A stretch of DNA of 64,000 nt from JAICXG01 sp036494545 (lineage in GTDB: Bacteria > Verrucomicrobiota > Verrucomicrobiia > Chthoniobacterales > UBA10450), in the NCBI GenBank assembly GCA_036494545.1, contig DASXOB010000002.1:186001-250000 (forward strand), in the 5' to 3' direction. A model generated the notes under the pieces. The model was not told the origin of the DNA. It saw only the letters and a program-made list of their open reading frames with translations, and made no database searches. The position numbers and the translations under genes were made by a program. This document shows, piece after piece, positions 9,450 through 18,250 of this stretch. Every line of letters begins with the position of its first letter. Positions within the stretch are counted from its first letter, which is position 1.

Positions 9450-11033
9450 TCACTCCCACTCGATCGTGCTCGGTGGTTTGGTCGAGACGTCGTAGCAGAC
9501 GCGGTTGACGCCTTTGACTTCGTTTACGATACGACTCGAAATGCGGGCCAGAATATCGTAGGGGAGCCGGACCCAGTTGGCGGTCATGCCGTCCTGGCTC
9601 TCGACGATGCGCAACGCGATGGTGTTTTCGTAGGTGCGCTGGTCCCCCATCACGCCGACGGATCGGACCGGCAGCAGGACAGGAAAGGATTGCCAGACGC
9701 GATAATACCAGTCGCTCGCTTTCATCTCGCTCACGACGATGGTGTCGGCCTCGCGCAAGATGCGCAGCCGCTCGGGCGTGACTTCACCCAGGATGCGCAC
9801 GGCCAGTCCCGGCCCGGGAAATGGCTGGCGATGCACGATCTCGTTAGGCAAACCGAGCTGCAATCCGGCCTGGCGCACTTCGTCCTTGAAGAGTTGTCGC
9901 AATGGCTCGACCAGCTCGAAGTTCATCTTCTCCGGTAAACCGCCAACGTTGTGATGGCTTTTGATGAGCGAGGCGGGATTACCGCCGATCGCCACGCTCT
10001 CGATCACGTCGGGATAAAGCGTGCCCTGAGCGAGGAAGCGATAGCCAGCGTGCGGCCGTTTGTCGGCGCGATCCTGCGCGAGCAGTTCTTCAGTCGCCTC
10101 CTCGAATACTCTGACGAATTCGCCACCGATCACTTTGCGTTTCGTTTCAGGATCGCTCACTCCCGCGAGCAATTGGAGAAAGCGCTCGGATGCATCGACG
10201 TATTTGAGTTTGATCTGGAAATTTTCCACAAACACCCGCTGCACCATCTCCGCTTCGTTCTCGCGCAAGAGCCCATTGTTTACGAAGATGCAGGTGAGTT
10301 GATCACCGATGGCCTTGTGCAGAAGGGCGGCCGCGACCGAGGAATCCACTCCGCCACTTAAACCAAGCACGACCTTTTCATCACCCACCTGACGTCGCAC
10401 CCGCTCGCACGCCTCGTCGATGAACGAGCCCATCGTCCAATCCATCGCGCAGTGGCACGTGCGGAAGAGAAAGTTTTCGATGATCTCGCGGCCACGCGGA
10501 GTGTGGGAAACTTCGGGATGAAACTGGAGCGCATAAAGCTTGCGCTCGACGTTTTCAATCGCGGCGAAAGCGGAATTATTCGAATGCGCAATGGTGCGGA
10601 AGCCGGGAGGCAGCGCAGTCAGTTTATCGCCATGGCTGTTCCAGATATCCATCTGCTCGCCCAGCCCGTGGAGGAGCGACGCCGACTCATCGATCTGAAG
10701 CGAACCGGCGCCATACTCACGACGGGCGCTGAACTCGACCTCGCCGCCGAGATGATGCGCCATCAATTGCATCCCGTAGCAAATGCCGAGAACGGGAATG
10801 CCTAACGAAAAAATTTGGGGATCGATTTGGGGCGCACTTTTTTCGTAAACACTTGCCGGCCCGCCGGAAAGAATGATCCCACGAGGTGCCAGCCGTTCGA
10901 CCTCGGCCGCAGAGATGTCATGCCTAACGATCTCCGAATAAACCTGGCATTCGCGCACGCGGCGGGCAATGACCTGGGTGTACTGCGAACCAAAATCAAG
11001 AATGAGAATGCGAGAATGCGCCGAGGTTTTCAC
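9450..11033 (-). CDS. guaA: GMP synthase (glutamine-hydrolysing)
   Basis: Converts XMP to GMP using glutamine and ATP. The 527-residue protein shows the class I amidotransferase domain first (DFGSQYTQ; nucleophile cysteine in GICYGMQLM; HPEVSHT), then the ATP-pyrophosphatase P-loop GLSGGVDSSVAA and the C-terminal dimerisation domain ending in the family-typical PPSTIEWE. The start is a GTG (11031-11033), matching the usual N-terminal position. A 59-residue lipoprotein gene ends four bases upstream, so the two are probably co-transcribed. Genomic words at 9841, 10800 and 10922 fall in three different sense contexts. Confidence 0.97.
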   Translation of the reverse strand: MKTSAHSRILILDFGSQYTQVIARRVRECQVYSEIVRHDISAAEVERLAPRGIILSGGPASVYEKSAPQIDPQIFSLGIPVLGICYGMQLMAHHLGGEVEFSARREYGAGSLQIDESASLLHGLGEQMDIWNSHGDKLTALPPGFRTIAHSNNSAFAAIENVERKLYALQFHPEVSHTPRGREIIENFLFRTCHCAMDWTMGSFIDEACERVRRQVGDEKVVLGLSGGVDSSVAAALLHKAIGDQLTCIFVNNGLLRENEAEMVQRVFVENFQIKLKYVDASERFLQLLAGVSDPETKRKVIGGEFVRVFEEATEELLAQDRADKRPHAGYRFLAQGTLYPDVIESVAIGGNPASLIKSHHNVGGLPEKMNFELVEPLRQLFKDEVRQAGLQLGLPNEIVHRQPFPGPGLAVRILGEVTPERLRILREADTIVVSEMKASDWYYRVWQSFPVLLPVRSVGVMGDQRTYENTIALRIVESQDGMTANWVRLPYDILARISSRIVNEVKGVNRVCYDVSTKPPSTIEWE

Positions 11034-11037
11034 GTCG

Positions 11038-11217
11038 TTATCGTGGTCGGCCCTCTGGCGGCGGAATGGGTTCCTCGGGATTGTCGAGCGGAACGATGTG
11101 GCCCTGACCGGACAGACCGCGCTCCAAATGTTCGCGCAATTCCTCAGCCGAAGGAGTGTCTTCGGCGGCGCATGCGGCGATGATGGCCGCCAGCAACAGA
11201 AGCAAGAGGGGCTTCAT
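11038..11217 (-). CDS. Small lipoprotein of unknown function
   Basis: A 59-residue protein directly upstream of guaA (4-base gap). It starts MKPLLLLLLAAIIAACAAED: a short hydrophobic signal followed by a lipobox-like cysteine at residue 16. The mature part is acidic then proline-rich (PLDNPEEPIPPPEGRPR). Lgt encoded at 4027 would be expected to process it. Reading frame, start, signal and position all support a real gene, but no function can be given. Confidence 0.7.
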   Translation of the reverse strand: MKPLLLLLLAAIIAACAAEDTPSAEELREHLERGLSGQGHIVPLDNPEEPIPPPEGRPR

Positions 11218-11305
11218 CTGGAGATGTTAGTGAGCCTCGCTGCCTTTGCAAGGAAAGAGCGGACGGAGCGGCGCGCACTTCCGAATGGAGAAGGAGAAAT
11301 ACGCA

Positions 11306-11878
11306 ATGATCGAGCCTGACCTGCTCCTGAACGCTTACCGGCTGGGAGTATTTCCCATGGCAATGGAGGATAACGAGATTCGATGGTTTTCGCCCGAGCC
11401 ACGGACGGTTTTGCCGCTCGACGGTTTCCATGTGCCGCATGGGTTGCGACGCGAGCGGCGAAAGCGCAATTTCGAAATTCGGATCAACGCCAATTTTGCA
11501 GAAGTCATCCGAGCCTGCGCGACACGCGAGGACACCTGGATCAATCGCGAGATCATCGCCAGCTACGAAAACCTTCATTCGTTAGGCTGGGCCCATTCCG
11601 TTGAGGCCTGGTCGCCTAACGAACTTGTGGGCGGACTTTACGGGGTCGCTATCGGCGGCGCCTTCTTCGGCGAGTCGATGTTCCACCGCGCAACCGGCGC
11701 TTCAAAGATCGCCCTTTGGGCGCTGATCGATCGATTGCGCGAACGACGCTTTGCCTTGCTCGATACACAATGGATGACGCCGCATCTCCAGCAATTTGGG
11801 GCCCGGGAAATCTCCAGGGCGATGTATTTGCATTTGTTGAGTGAGGCAGTGGAACTACCGCGTCGCTTTGCTTCCTAG
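11306..11878 (+). CDS. aat: Leucyl/phenylalanyl-tRNA--protein transferase
   Basis: Transfers Leu or Phe from aminoacyl-tRNA to N-terminal Lys/Arg of proteins, creating N-degrons for ClpAP. The 190-residue protein has the family's opening (YRLGVFPM, WFSPEPR), the central INREIIASYENLHSLGWAHSVE-type block and GGLYGVAIGGAFFGESMF. I chose the ATG at 11306, which has AAGGAG nine bases upstream; earlier in-frame starts are poorer. Two genomic words lie in opposite orientation only 26 bases apart (11579 and 11614). tRNA-Phe follows 118 bases downstream, which may be coincidental. Confidence 0.95.
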   Translation: MIEPDLLLNAYRLGVFPMAMEDNEIRWFSPEPRTVLPLDGFHVPHGLRRERRKRNFEIRINANFAEVIRACATREDTWINREIIASYENLHSLGWAHSVEAWSPNELVGGLYGVAIGGAFFGESMFHRATGASKIALWALIDRLRERRFALLDTQWMTPHLQQFGAREISRAMYLHLLSEAVELPRRFAS

Positions 11879-11996
11879 ACAGCTCCGATGCGGCCGACGG
11901 CCCTGCTTGCCTGCGGAAAAGATTCCGCCATAGTGACAGCCCGGCGGTCTGAGATTGCTTCGGATTTTCCAGATTCGAACGTCGTCGTCGGTCTGC

Positions 11997-12072
<76 letters not shown>

Positions 12073-12116
12073 CTCCGAATCGCACGTCTATAGTCTCCTG
12101 GTTTGCGCTACAGAGC

Positions 12117-13028
12117 CTAACGAGCCTCTTCTTGACTGGCATCCGACAGCTGCATCTTGCGATACACCAGGTTCGCGGCCGTAATGTCTTCCACCGCTAC
12201 TCCGACCGATTTGTACAGGGTCATTTCCCTGTCGGACTCACGACCAGCTCGAGTCCCGGCGATGACTTCGCCCAGCTCGCCGAAGATTTGTCCCGCTGCG
12301 ATTACGTCGCCAGATTCCTTGCTCGCCGCTTCGCGTGATTCGACAAAAAGCTTCGCTTTAACGAGCACGTCATCATCCAGTTCGCGCCAGTTTGGTCGCG
12401 TCGCGCCGACGGCGTTGATGTGAACACCGGCGCTCAGCCATTCGCCTTTCAGGAGTGGCGTGGTGGCGGAAGTCGCGACCACGACCACGTCTGCGCCAGT
12501 CACCGCTTGTTCCGCGGAAGAAGCCGCAATCACTCCATGTTCTTTTGCAAACCGCGCCGCATTGCGCGGACTCCAGACGCGGATTTCACGAAATCGCCTA
12601 ACGAGTCGCAACGCTTCCAGGTGACTCCTCCCCTGCACACCCGTCCCGAGGATCGCTAGAATGTTCACCTCGCGTCGCGCGAGCAGGTCGGTCGCGACCG
12701 CCGAGACCGCTGCCGTGCGCATCTCGGTGATGAGGCGCCCGTCCATTGTCATCAGCGGCTCACCTGTTTCGGGCCGAAAGAGGACGATGAGTGCGTGATG
12801 CGTTGGGATTTCTTCATTGTTAGGGAAAAACGTCACCAATTTCGCCCCGAGCGCTCCGCCGTACGCAGGCATGACGCCGAAAAATCCGTCGTACTCCGAG
12901 ACCGGCAGGACTTGTCGAAGCGGCTGCACGACTTTACCGGCCGATAAATCCCGCATCGCTTCCGCCAACGCGGGAATCAGCTCCTCCATTCGCAAGAGCG
13001 AGCGGACGGCAGGTTCGTCGAGAAACAT
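12117..13028 (-). CDS. Ornithine cyclodeaminase / mu-crystallin family protein
   Basis: A 303-residue NAD(P)-binding enzyme of the OCD/mu-crystallin family, whose members deaminate ornithine or reduce or dehydrogenate imino/amino acids. The Rossmann motif is ILGTGVQGRSHLEAL (about residues 124-138). Family blocks MRTAAVSAVAT, NAVGATRPNWREL and the YKSVGVAVEDITAA segment are present. It ends 19 bases before the threonine-dehydratase-like gene begins its stop, both on the minus strand, so the pair forms a small amino acid catabolism unit. The stop TAG is supplied by a genomic word (12115-12123). The exact substrate is not readable. Confidence 0.9.
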   Translation of the reverse strand: MFLDEPAVRSLLRMEELIPALAEAMRDLSAGKVVQPLRQVLPVSEYDGFFGVMPAYGGALGAKLVTFFPNNEEIPTHHALIVLFRPETGEPLMTMDGRLITEMRTAAVSAVATDLLARREVNILAILGTGVQGRSHLEALRLVRRFREIRVWSPRNAARFAKEHGVIAASSAEQAVTGADVVVVATSATTPLLKGEWLSAGVHINAVGATRPNWRELDDDVLVKAKLFVESREAASKESGDVIAAGQIFGELGEVIAGTRAGRESDREMTLYKSVGVAVEDITAANLVYRKMQLSDASQEEAR

Positions 13029-13047
13029 TTGCAGGGCGGCCGTATCC

Positions 13048-14022
13048 TTACTCGTTAGGCAAGGAGATCAGCTGGCAGAATTTTTCCAAGTCGACATTGC
13101 CCCCTGAGACGATGCAGACAATGGATCCATCGGCTTTCACTTTTCCGCTCAGGACCGCGGCGAGAGGCAGCGCTCCCGCGCCCTCGGCGATGACGCGTGC
13201 CTTTTCAGCCATCACGCGCATGGCATTTTTCGTGTCCTTCAGACTAACGACTAACGAATCGTCCACCACCGACCGCATTCGCTCCCACATCCGCGGAAAC
13301 ACGCTTTGTCCGCCCGCCCCGTCGACAAAGGATGCCTTCCAATCCTTAAATTGTTGTGGCGATCCTGCCTTGAGCGACAGAGCCATTGGGGCCGCTGTTT
13401 CGGGTTCGACGCCGATTACTTTCGTTCGCGGTCGAAGCGCCTTCAGCGCGCTTCCGATCCCAGTGATTAATCCACCGCCACCGATACTCGCGACGACCGC
13501 AGCGGTATTGGGTTCATCTTCCAAAATCTCGAGTGCCATCGTCGCGTGACCGGCAATGAAATTGTCGTCGTCGAAGGGATGAATAAAGGTGCCTTCGACT
13601 CCCGGATAAGTCCGTTCATCGAGCGTTCTCCACGCGACTTCGTAGGGCACCAATAAGAGCTTTGCGCCGAGTGCACGCATGCGTTCGAGCTTCGCGACCG
13701 GCGCCGTTTCGATCGCAACCACCGTGCAGGGCACGCCAGCCTTTCGCGCGGCATAGGCAACCCCTTGACCAGCGTTGCCGGCGCTGATCGTCCAGACGCC
13801 TCGTGCTCTCTCTGCTTGAGTGAGCATCGCGACCGCGTTGGCTGCACCGCGCAACTTGTAAGCATTAATCGGCTGAAGGTTTTCCAACTTTAGCCGGACG
13901 TCGGGAAACTCTGGACCAAGCTCCAGCCTGATGAGCGGTGTGCGGATGACGGTGCCGGCGATGCGTGCACGGGCCGCCTCAATTTCCGAAAGCGTAATCG
14001 GACGGACGGGAGAAGGAGTCAT
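13048..14022 (-). CDS. Threonine/serine dehydratase family, PLP-dependent
   Basis: A 324-residue fold-type II PLP enzyme. The Schiff-base lysine is in NAYKLRGA (about residue 57), the phosphate-binding glycine loop is SIGGGGLI, and SAGNAGQGVA is the substrate loop. There is no C-terminal regulatory ACT domain, so it is the short catabolic or racemase-like type rather than biosynthetic IlvA. I start at the ATG 14020-14022; the frame stays open upstream but would run into the divergent gene. It lies immediately upstream of the OCD-family gene; together they could degrade threonine, serine or related hydroxy amino acids. Confidence 0.9.
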   Translation of the reverse strand: MTPSPVRPITLSEIEAARARIAGTVIRTPLIRLELGPEFPDVRLKLENLQPINAYKLRGAANAVAMLTQAERARGVWTISAGNAGQGVAYAARKAGVPCTVVAIETAPVAKLERMRALGAKLLLVPYEVAWRTLDERTYPGVEGTFIHPFDDDNFIAGHATMALEILEDEPNTAAVVASIGGGGLITGIGSALKALRPRTKVIGVEPETAAPMALSLKAGSPQQFKDWKASFVDGAGGQSVFPRMWERMRSVVDDSLVVSLKDTKNAMRVMAEKARVIAEGAGALPLAAVLSGKVKADGSIVCIVSGGNVDLEKFCQLISLPNE

Positions 14023-14066
14023 GCGGCTTCTTTCAAGATCCCAAAGGACTAAGTTAGAATGAAGCG

Positions 14067-14669
14067 ATGGCAAAACCATTTCTCCTTTTCGCACCCGGCG
14101 CCGGCGCACCTTCTTCACATCCTTGGATGCAAGGTTGGAAGACTCGCCTGCAGGAAATCGGAGAGGTAGACACCTTCGATTACGATTACATGCGCGCGGA
14201 AAGGAGCCGTCCTGATCGGTTGCCGCAGTTGATCGCCGCGCATCGGGCTGCACTCGCAACCGCGCGGGACAAATTTCCCCGAGGCACCGCGATTTTTCTC
14301 GTCGGCAAAAGCATGGGCGGACGCATTGGATGTCATGTCGCCCTCGAAGAAGAAACGAACGGGGTTATTTGCCTGGGATACCCGCTTTGCGCGATGGGCG
14401 ACCGGAACAAGTTGCGCGATCAGGTTTTGCGCTCGTTAGGCAAACCGATTCTTTTTGTACAGGGAACGCGGGATCCGCTTTGCCCGCTCGATTTGCTCGC
14501 GGCGGTGCGTCGCCAGATGAGCGTCCGCAACGAGTTGCATGTTGTGGAAGGGGGCGATCATTCGTTAGGCGTCAGGAAACGCGACCTGCAGATTGGCGGA
14601 GACGCACAGGAGAATGTCGATCGTCGCATCTTCGACGCGATCGCCCGCTTCGTCGCTTCCGCCTCATGA
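14067..14669 (+). CDS. Alpha/beta hydrolase, KANL3/TEX30-like
   Basis: A 200-residue single-domain alpha/beta hydrolase. The nucleophile elbow is VGKSMGG, the acid is probably in FVQGTRDPLCP and the histidine in GGDHSLG. The opening FAPGAGAPSSHPWM is typical of the KANL3/TEX30-like dienelactone-hydrolase relatives. The stop overlaps the start of galK (ATGA), so the two are translationally coupled, although no metabolic link is obvious. Two genomic words lie inside (14433 and 14562), both read Ser-Leu-Gly using TTA. Confidence 0.85.
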   Translation: MAKPFLLFAPGAGAPSSHPWMQGWKTRLQEIGEVDTFDYDYMRAERSRPDRLPQLIAAHRAALATARDKFPRGTAIFLVGKSMGGRIGCHVALEEETNGVICLGYPLCAMGDRNKLRDQVLRSLGKPILFVQGTRDPLCPLDLLAAVRRQMSVRNELHVVEGGDHSLGVRKRDLQIGGDAQENVDRRIFDAIARFVASAS

Positions 14670-15739
14670 TGCAATCAAGCGCCTTCGCTCCCGGCCGTGT
14701 CGAGCTGCTCGGGAATCACACCGATTATAATCAGGGACTTGTTCTGGCGGCGGCAATCGACCGTGGGCTACGGGTCAGCGGGGCACGACGCAGCGATCGG
14801 CGAATCGCGTTGTGTTCGAATTCGGCCGGCGAATTCGAAAGTGATCTCGACAACCTGCGGCCGGTTGCGGAGCCAGCCTGGGTTAATTACCCACTTGGAG
14901 TCGTTAGGGAGTTACTCGAGGCAGGTGTCAAGATCGGCGGCTTTTCCGCAAGGATCGAAGGCGATCTTCCCTCCGGCTGGGGCCTTTCCAGCTCCGCCGC
15001 GCTTGAGGTTGCAACCGCATATTTCCTTCTGCGACTCTTTTCCGCCGAGCTATCGCCGCTCGCAGTCGCCAGGCTTTGCCAGCGTGCCGAGCACCATTTT
15101 GTCGGAGTGCATTGCGGATTGCTCGATCAGCTGACCTCAATCTGTGGCCGGGCCGGTCATGCCATTTTTTTCGATGCGCGCAACGATGAGGTGCGGCCAA
15201 TTCCTTTTCCGGCCGACCTCGTCCTGATCATTGCCGAATCGAGCGCGAGACGTGAATTGACCGCGGGCCTTTACAACCGGCGCCGACTGGAAACGCGCGC
15301 TGCCGCCGAGGCACTCGGGGTGAATTCCCTGCGCGACGTTTCGCCTAACGACCTGGCAAGAAGCGATCTCCCACTGCTGTTGCGGAGGCGTGCGGCTCAC
15401 ATCGTTGGTGAAAACGATCGCGTGCGACGCGCCCTCAAGTTACTGGCAAGAAGCGATGGCCGTGGATTGGGTGCGCTCATGTTCGAGTCGCACGAAAGCT
15501 CGCGATGCAATTTCGAGAACAGCACGCCCGAGCTAGATCTGTTGGTTGAGATCGCAAGGGACGTTCCGGGCGTACATGGTGCGCGTCTGACCGGCGGCGG
15601 TTTTGGCGGTGCAACCGTGACGTTGTGTGAAAGCGACACGGCCGCGCAAGCGGCAGAGGCAATCGCGCAAAGGTATGCGCAGCGTTCCGGCCTAACGGCG
15701 CGGGTTTTTGTCTGCCGACCAGCGAACGGAGCGCATTGA
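14666..15739 (+). CDS. galK: Galactokinase, GHMP family
   Basis: Phosphorylates galactose to galactose-1-phosphate at the head of the Leloir pathway. The 357-residue protein carries the galactokinase signature GRVELLGNHTDYNQG (about residues 10-24), the GHMP ATP loop GLSSSAALE (about 108-116) and the C-terminal LTGGGFGG motif. The ATG at 14666 overlaps the stop of the hydrolase gene; the frame extends further upstream but inside that gene. galT and galE are not adjacent. A related GHMP sugar kinase specificity cannot be excluded, but the signature favours galactose. Confidence 0.92.
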   Translation: MMQSSAFAPGRVELLGNHTDYNQGLVLAAAIDRGLRVSGARRSDRRIALCSNSAGEFESDLDNLRPVAEPAWVNYPLGVVRELLEAGVKIGGFSARIEGDLPSGWGLSSSAALEVATAYFLLRLFSAELSPLAVARLCQRAEHHFVGVHCGLLDQLTSICGRAGHAIFFDARNDEVRPIPFPADLVLIIAESSARRELTAGLYNRRRLETRAAAEALGVNSLRDVSPNDLARSDLPLLLRRRAAHIVGENDRVRRALKLLARSDGRGLGALMFESHESSRCNFENSTPELDLLVEIARDVPGVHGARLTGGGFGGATVTLCESDTAAQAAEAIAQRYAQRSGLTARVFVCRPANGAH

Positions 15740-15769
15740 TCCTGGGCGAAGGCTTGTTAGGTTTCCTGG

Positions 15770-16916
15770 ATGGCCACGGAAATGCAGCCGATCGAAATCG
15801 AACAACTTCGCGCGCGTGTGGGCGAACTGCGGAGGTTTCTTTGACCTGCCCACGCTGCAATCTCGCCTAACGAGTCTCGAAGCCCGCATGGCTTCGGGTG
15901 ATTTTTGGTCGAACCGCGAACGGGCTCAGGTTGACGTGGAGGAGGTGTCGCGTCTCAAGAGTTTGCTTAACCCCATGCGCGAGCTGGAGCGCGAGGTCGA
16001 GGATCTCGAAGCCCTGCAACAGCTCACGAATGAGGAAACCGATCCGAGCGCGCGGAGCAAGGCTGAAGAGGAAATGGTGCTGGAGCATTCCCGCATCGTC
16101 CGGCGATTGGAGGAATTCGAACTGCGCCAATTCCTTTCCGGCGAAAACGATCGCTCCAATGCTTTCGTTACTATCCACTCTGGCGCCGGCGGAACGGAAT
16201 CGTGCGATTGGGCCGATATGCTGCGGCGCATGTATCAGCGCTGGATTGAGCGCGCCGGTTTCACCGCACAGACGATCGACATTCAGCAGGGCGAAGAAGT
16301 CGGAATCAAATCGGTCACCCTGTTGGTGAGCGGCGAATATGCCTACGGCTATCTCAACACCGAGCGCGGGGTGCATCGGTTGGTACGGATTTCACCCTTT
16401 GATGCGAACAAGCGCCGGCACACTTCCTTTGCCAGCGTCGATGTCGTGCCCGAAATCACGGACGAAGCCCCGATAGAAATTAACCCGACTGATATCGAAG
16501 TGGATACCTTTCGCTCCGGCGGCAAAGGCGGCCAGAATGTGAACAAGGTCGAAACGGCGGTGCGCATTCTGCATAAGCCAACGGGAATCGTCGTGGCGTG
16601 TCAGGCCGAGCGCAGCCAGGGACGCAATCGCGATCTGGCGATGAAGATGCTGAAGGCGAAGCTTTACGAGATCGAACAGGACAAGAAGCGTGCTGAAATT
16701 GATCGGCAATACGGCGAGAAAGGCGATGTGGCGTGGGGCAGCCAGATTCGCTCCTACGTTTTCCAGCCGTATCAGATGGTGAAAGATCATCGCACCGGCG
16801 CGGAAACGAGTAACGTCCAAGCGGTGATGGACGGCGACATCGACCTTTTTATCCAGGCGAAATTACGCGGGCAGAAAGCGAGCAAAGGCGACGGCGCGAT
16901 GGAGAGCGAAGGTTAA
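15770..16916 (+). CDS. prfB: Peptide chain release factor 2, with programmed +1 frameshift
   Basis: Terminates translation at UGA and UAA. Translation starts at ATG 15770 and reads 24 codons to CTT TGA (15839-15844). The sequence CGGAGGTTTCTTTGAC has a Shine-Dalgarno-like GGAGG three bases before CTT, exactly the autoregulatory frameshift context known from E. coli. After a +1 shift at 15842 the frame continues from GAC (15843) for 357 codons. The second part has the SPF anticodon-like motif (RISPFDAN) and the GGQ motif (SGGKGGQNVNKVE). RF2 shortage at the in-frame TGA promotes the shift and so adjusts its own supply. A genomic word lies at 15865, shortly after the shift site. Confidence 0.97.
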
Positions 16917-16988
16917 GGCAGTTTCGGTTAGAGGCCGATGAGCAACTGAAGATCGACGACGCCCAGTTCCTTTCTTATAACGCCGAGG

Positions 16989-17573
16989 ATGTGGCGTGGG
17001 ATCACAGGCGCGTTGGTCATATGTGTCTTCTTGCTTTCGCTTTGGGTTCTGAATGGGCGCTCGCTTTCGCTTGCACTCGATCGTCTGCACACCGTGCCAA
17101 TTGAATCGCAGGCAATTGCGCAAATCGGTCTCCGCGATGTCAGCGGCGGCATGTTGCGCCTGAACGATATCCCCTTCAGCACCGTCGCGCCGGACAACCG
17201 ACCTTATCCGGTCGAGATGAGGGTCGATGCCATGGGCAGCTTTATCGTGCAAAGCCGCGATCGCACCATCGTGCTCGGGCGCACCGACGGTTCGTTAGGC
17301 GCAGTTCTCAAGCCGGCAGGCGGCGACAAGGCGCGACTTCGGATTGATCGTGGACTAGTCAGCTGGCCAACACCCTTCGAGACGAATTTCATGACCGGAG
17401 CGTCGCCATCGTGGCGGCGACATCTCTACTATCGATTCAGCTGGAAAAAGGCGGATGGCAGAGAGCTGCTGATCACGTGGCGTTACGAGCAACCGTACTA
17501 TCAGGGATGGGCGAGCGGCTTCATGACCCACGAAGGCACGACTGGACTCATTGGCGTAGACATCCGGCCATGA
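16989..17573 (+). CDS. Single-pass membrane-anchored protein of unknown function
   Basis: A 194-residue protein with one N-terminal membrane anchor (ITGALVICVFLLSLWVL) and a soluble, beta-rich region presumably outside the cytoplasm. I do not recognise a family. Its stop overlaps the next ATG (ATGA), making it the first gene of the coupled lipid operon that runs to about 22.65 kb, so it may be an accessory factor for that pathway. A genomic word (17292) reads Ser-Leu-Gly. Confidence 0.7.
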   Translation: MWRGITGALVICVFLLSLWVLNGRSLSLALDRLHTVPIESQAIAQIGLRDVSGGMLRLNDIPFSTVAPDNRPYPVEMRVDAMGSFIVQSRDRTIVLGRTDGSLGAVLKPAGGDKARLRIDRGLVSWPTPFETNFMTGASPSWRRHLYYRFSWKKADGRELLITWRYEQPYYQGWASGFMTHEGTTGLIGVDIRP

Positions 17574-18250
17574 ATCGCACAATCGCTAGGCGATTGCCTG
17601 ATGACCGGTTAGTCTCACGCCGTCCGATCGCGGATGTTTTCCGACACACCGCGCACTGGGCGACGCATCTCTGCGTGCGTTGGGGCATTTCCGCGGACGC
17701 AATTTCCTACCTCTCGGTCATCTCTGCGACGGCGGCTGCCTTTTGCTTTTGGCGGTCAGCGCGACACCCGTGTTTACTGCTGGTCGCGCCGCTTTTTTGT
17801 TTTCTGCGCCTGTGGTGCAACATGCTTGATGGAATGGTCGCGCTTGCAGCGGGCAGCGCGAGTGCTCGCGGTGAAATTCTGAATGACCTGCCAGATCGAA
17901 TTTCCGATGTAATCATTTTCGCCGGCGCCGCCCACAGCGGCTGGATGCATCCGCTCATCGGCTATTGGGCTGCCATCTTCTCGTTAGGCACGGCCTACAT
18001 CGGGATGCTTGGGCGGGCGGTCGGGGCGCGCCGCGAATTCGGCGGTCTGATGTCGAAGCCATGGCGCATGGTTGCGCTTAGCGTCGGTGCCTGGGTCAGT
18101 TTTCTACTGTGGAATTTGGGTCGCCCGGGTCGCTTCTTTGGCCTAACGACGCTCGACCTGGCGTGTCTCGTGGTGGTAGCGGGTTGCTGGCAAACAAGTG
18201 TTCATCGCCTGCGGCGCATTTTGCGTGAGCTGCGCGCGCCTATCGAATAA
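17570..18250 (+). CDS. CDP-alcohol phosphatidyltransferase family protein (YnbA-like)
   Basis: A 226-residue membrane enzyme of the family that condenses a CDP-linked lipid with an alcohol. The CDP-OH-P motif is visible but altered: CNMLDGMVAL..., then GEILNDLPDRISD. The first Asp of the usual DxxDGxxAR is Asn and the Arg is replaced, while the last two Asp residues (DRISD) are kept. Such variants are typical of YnbA-type members. It is followed by CdsA-like, PlsC-like, hydrolase-methyltransferase and PAP2 genes, the same set as E. coli ynbABCD. Product lipid is unknown. Confidence 0.85.
   Translation: MNRTIARRLPDDRLVSRRPIADVFRHTAHWATHLCVRWGISADAISYLSVISATAAAFCFWRSARHPCLLLVAPLFCFLRLWCNMLDGMVALAAGSASARGEILNDLPDRISDVIIFAGAAHSGWMHPLIGYWAAIFSLGTAYIGMLGRAVGARREFGGLMSKPWRMVALSVGAWVSFLLWNLGRPGRFFGLTTLDLACLVVVAGCWQTSVHRLRRILRELRAPIE

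Noticed and set aside
9690..11183. Long plus-strand frames opposite guaA
   Set aside because: They mirror codon structure of guaA and show no protein family features.
14023..14259. Longer N-terminus for the threonine dehydratase-like gene
   Set aside because: The extra 79 residues are Arg/Ser-rich, lack homology, and overlap the divergent hydrolase gene.
14330..14665. N-terminal extension of galactokinase
   Set aside because: The open frame runs through the hydrolase gene; the galactokinase motif starts directly after ATG 14666.
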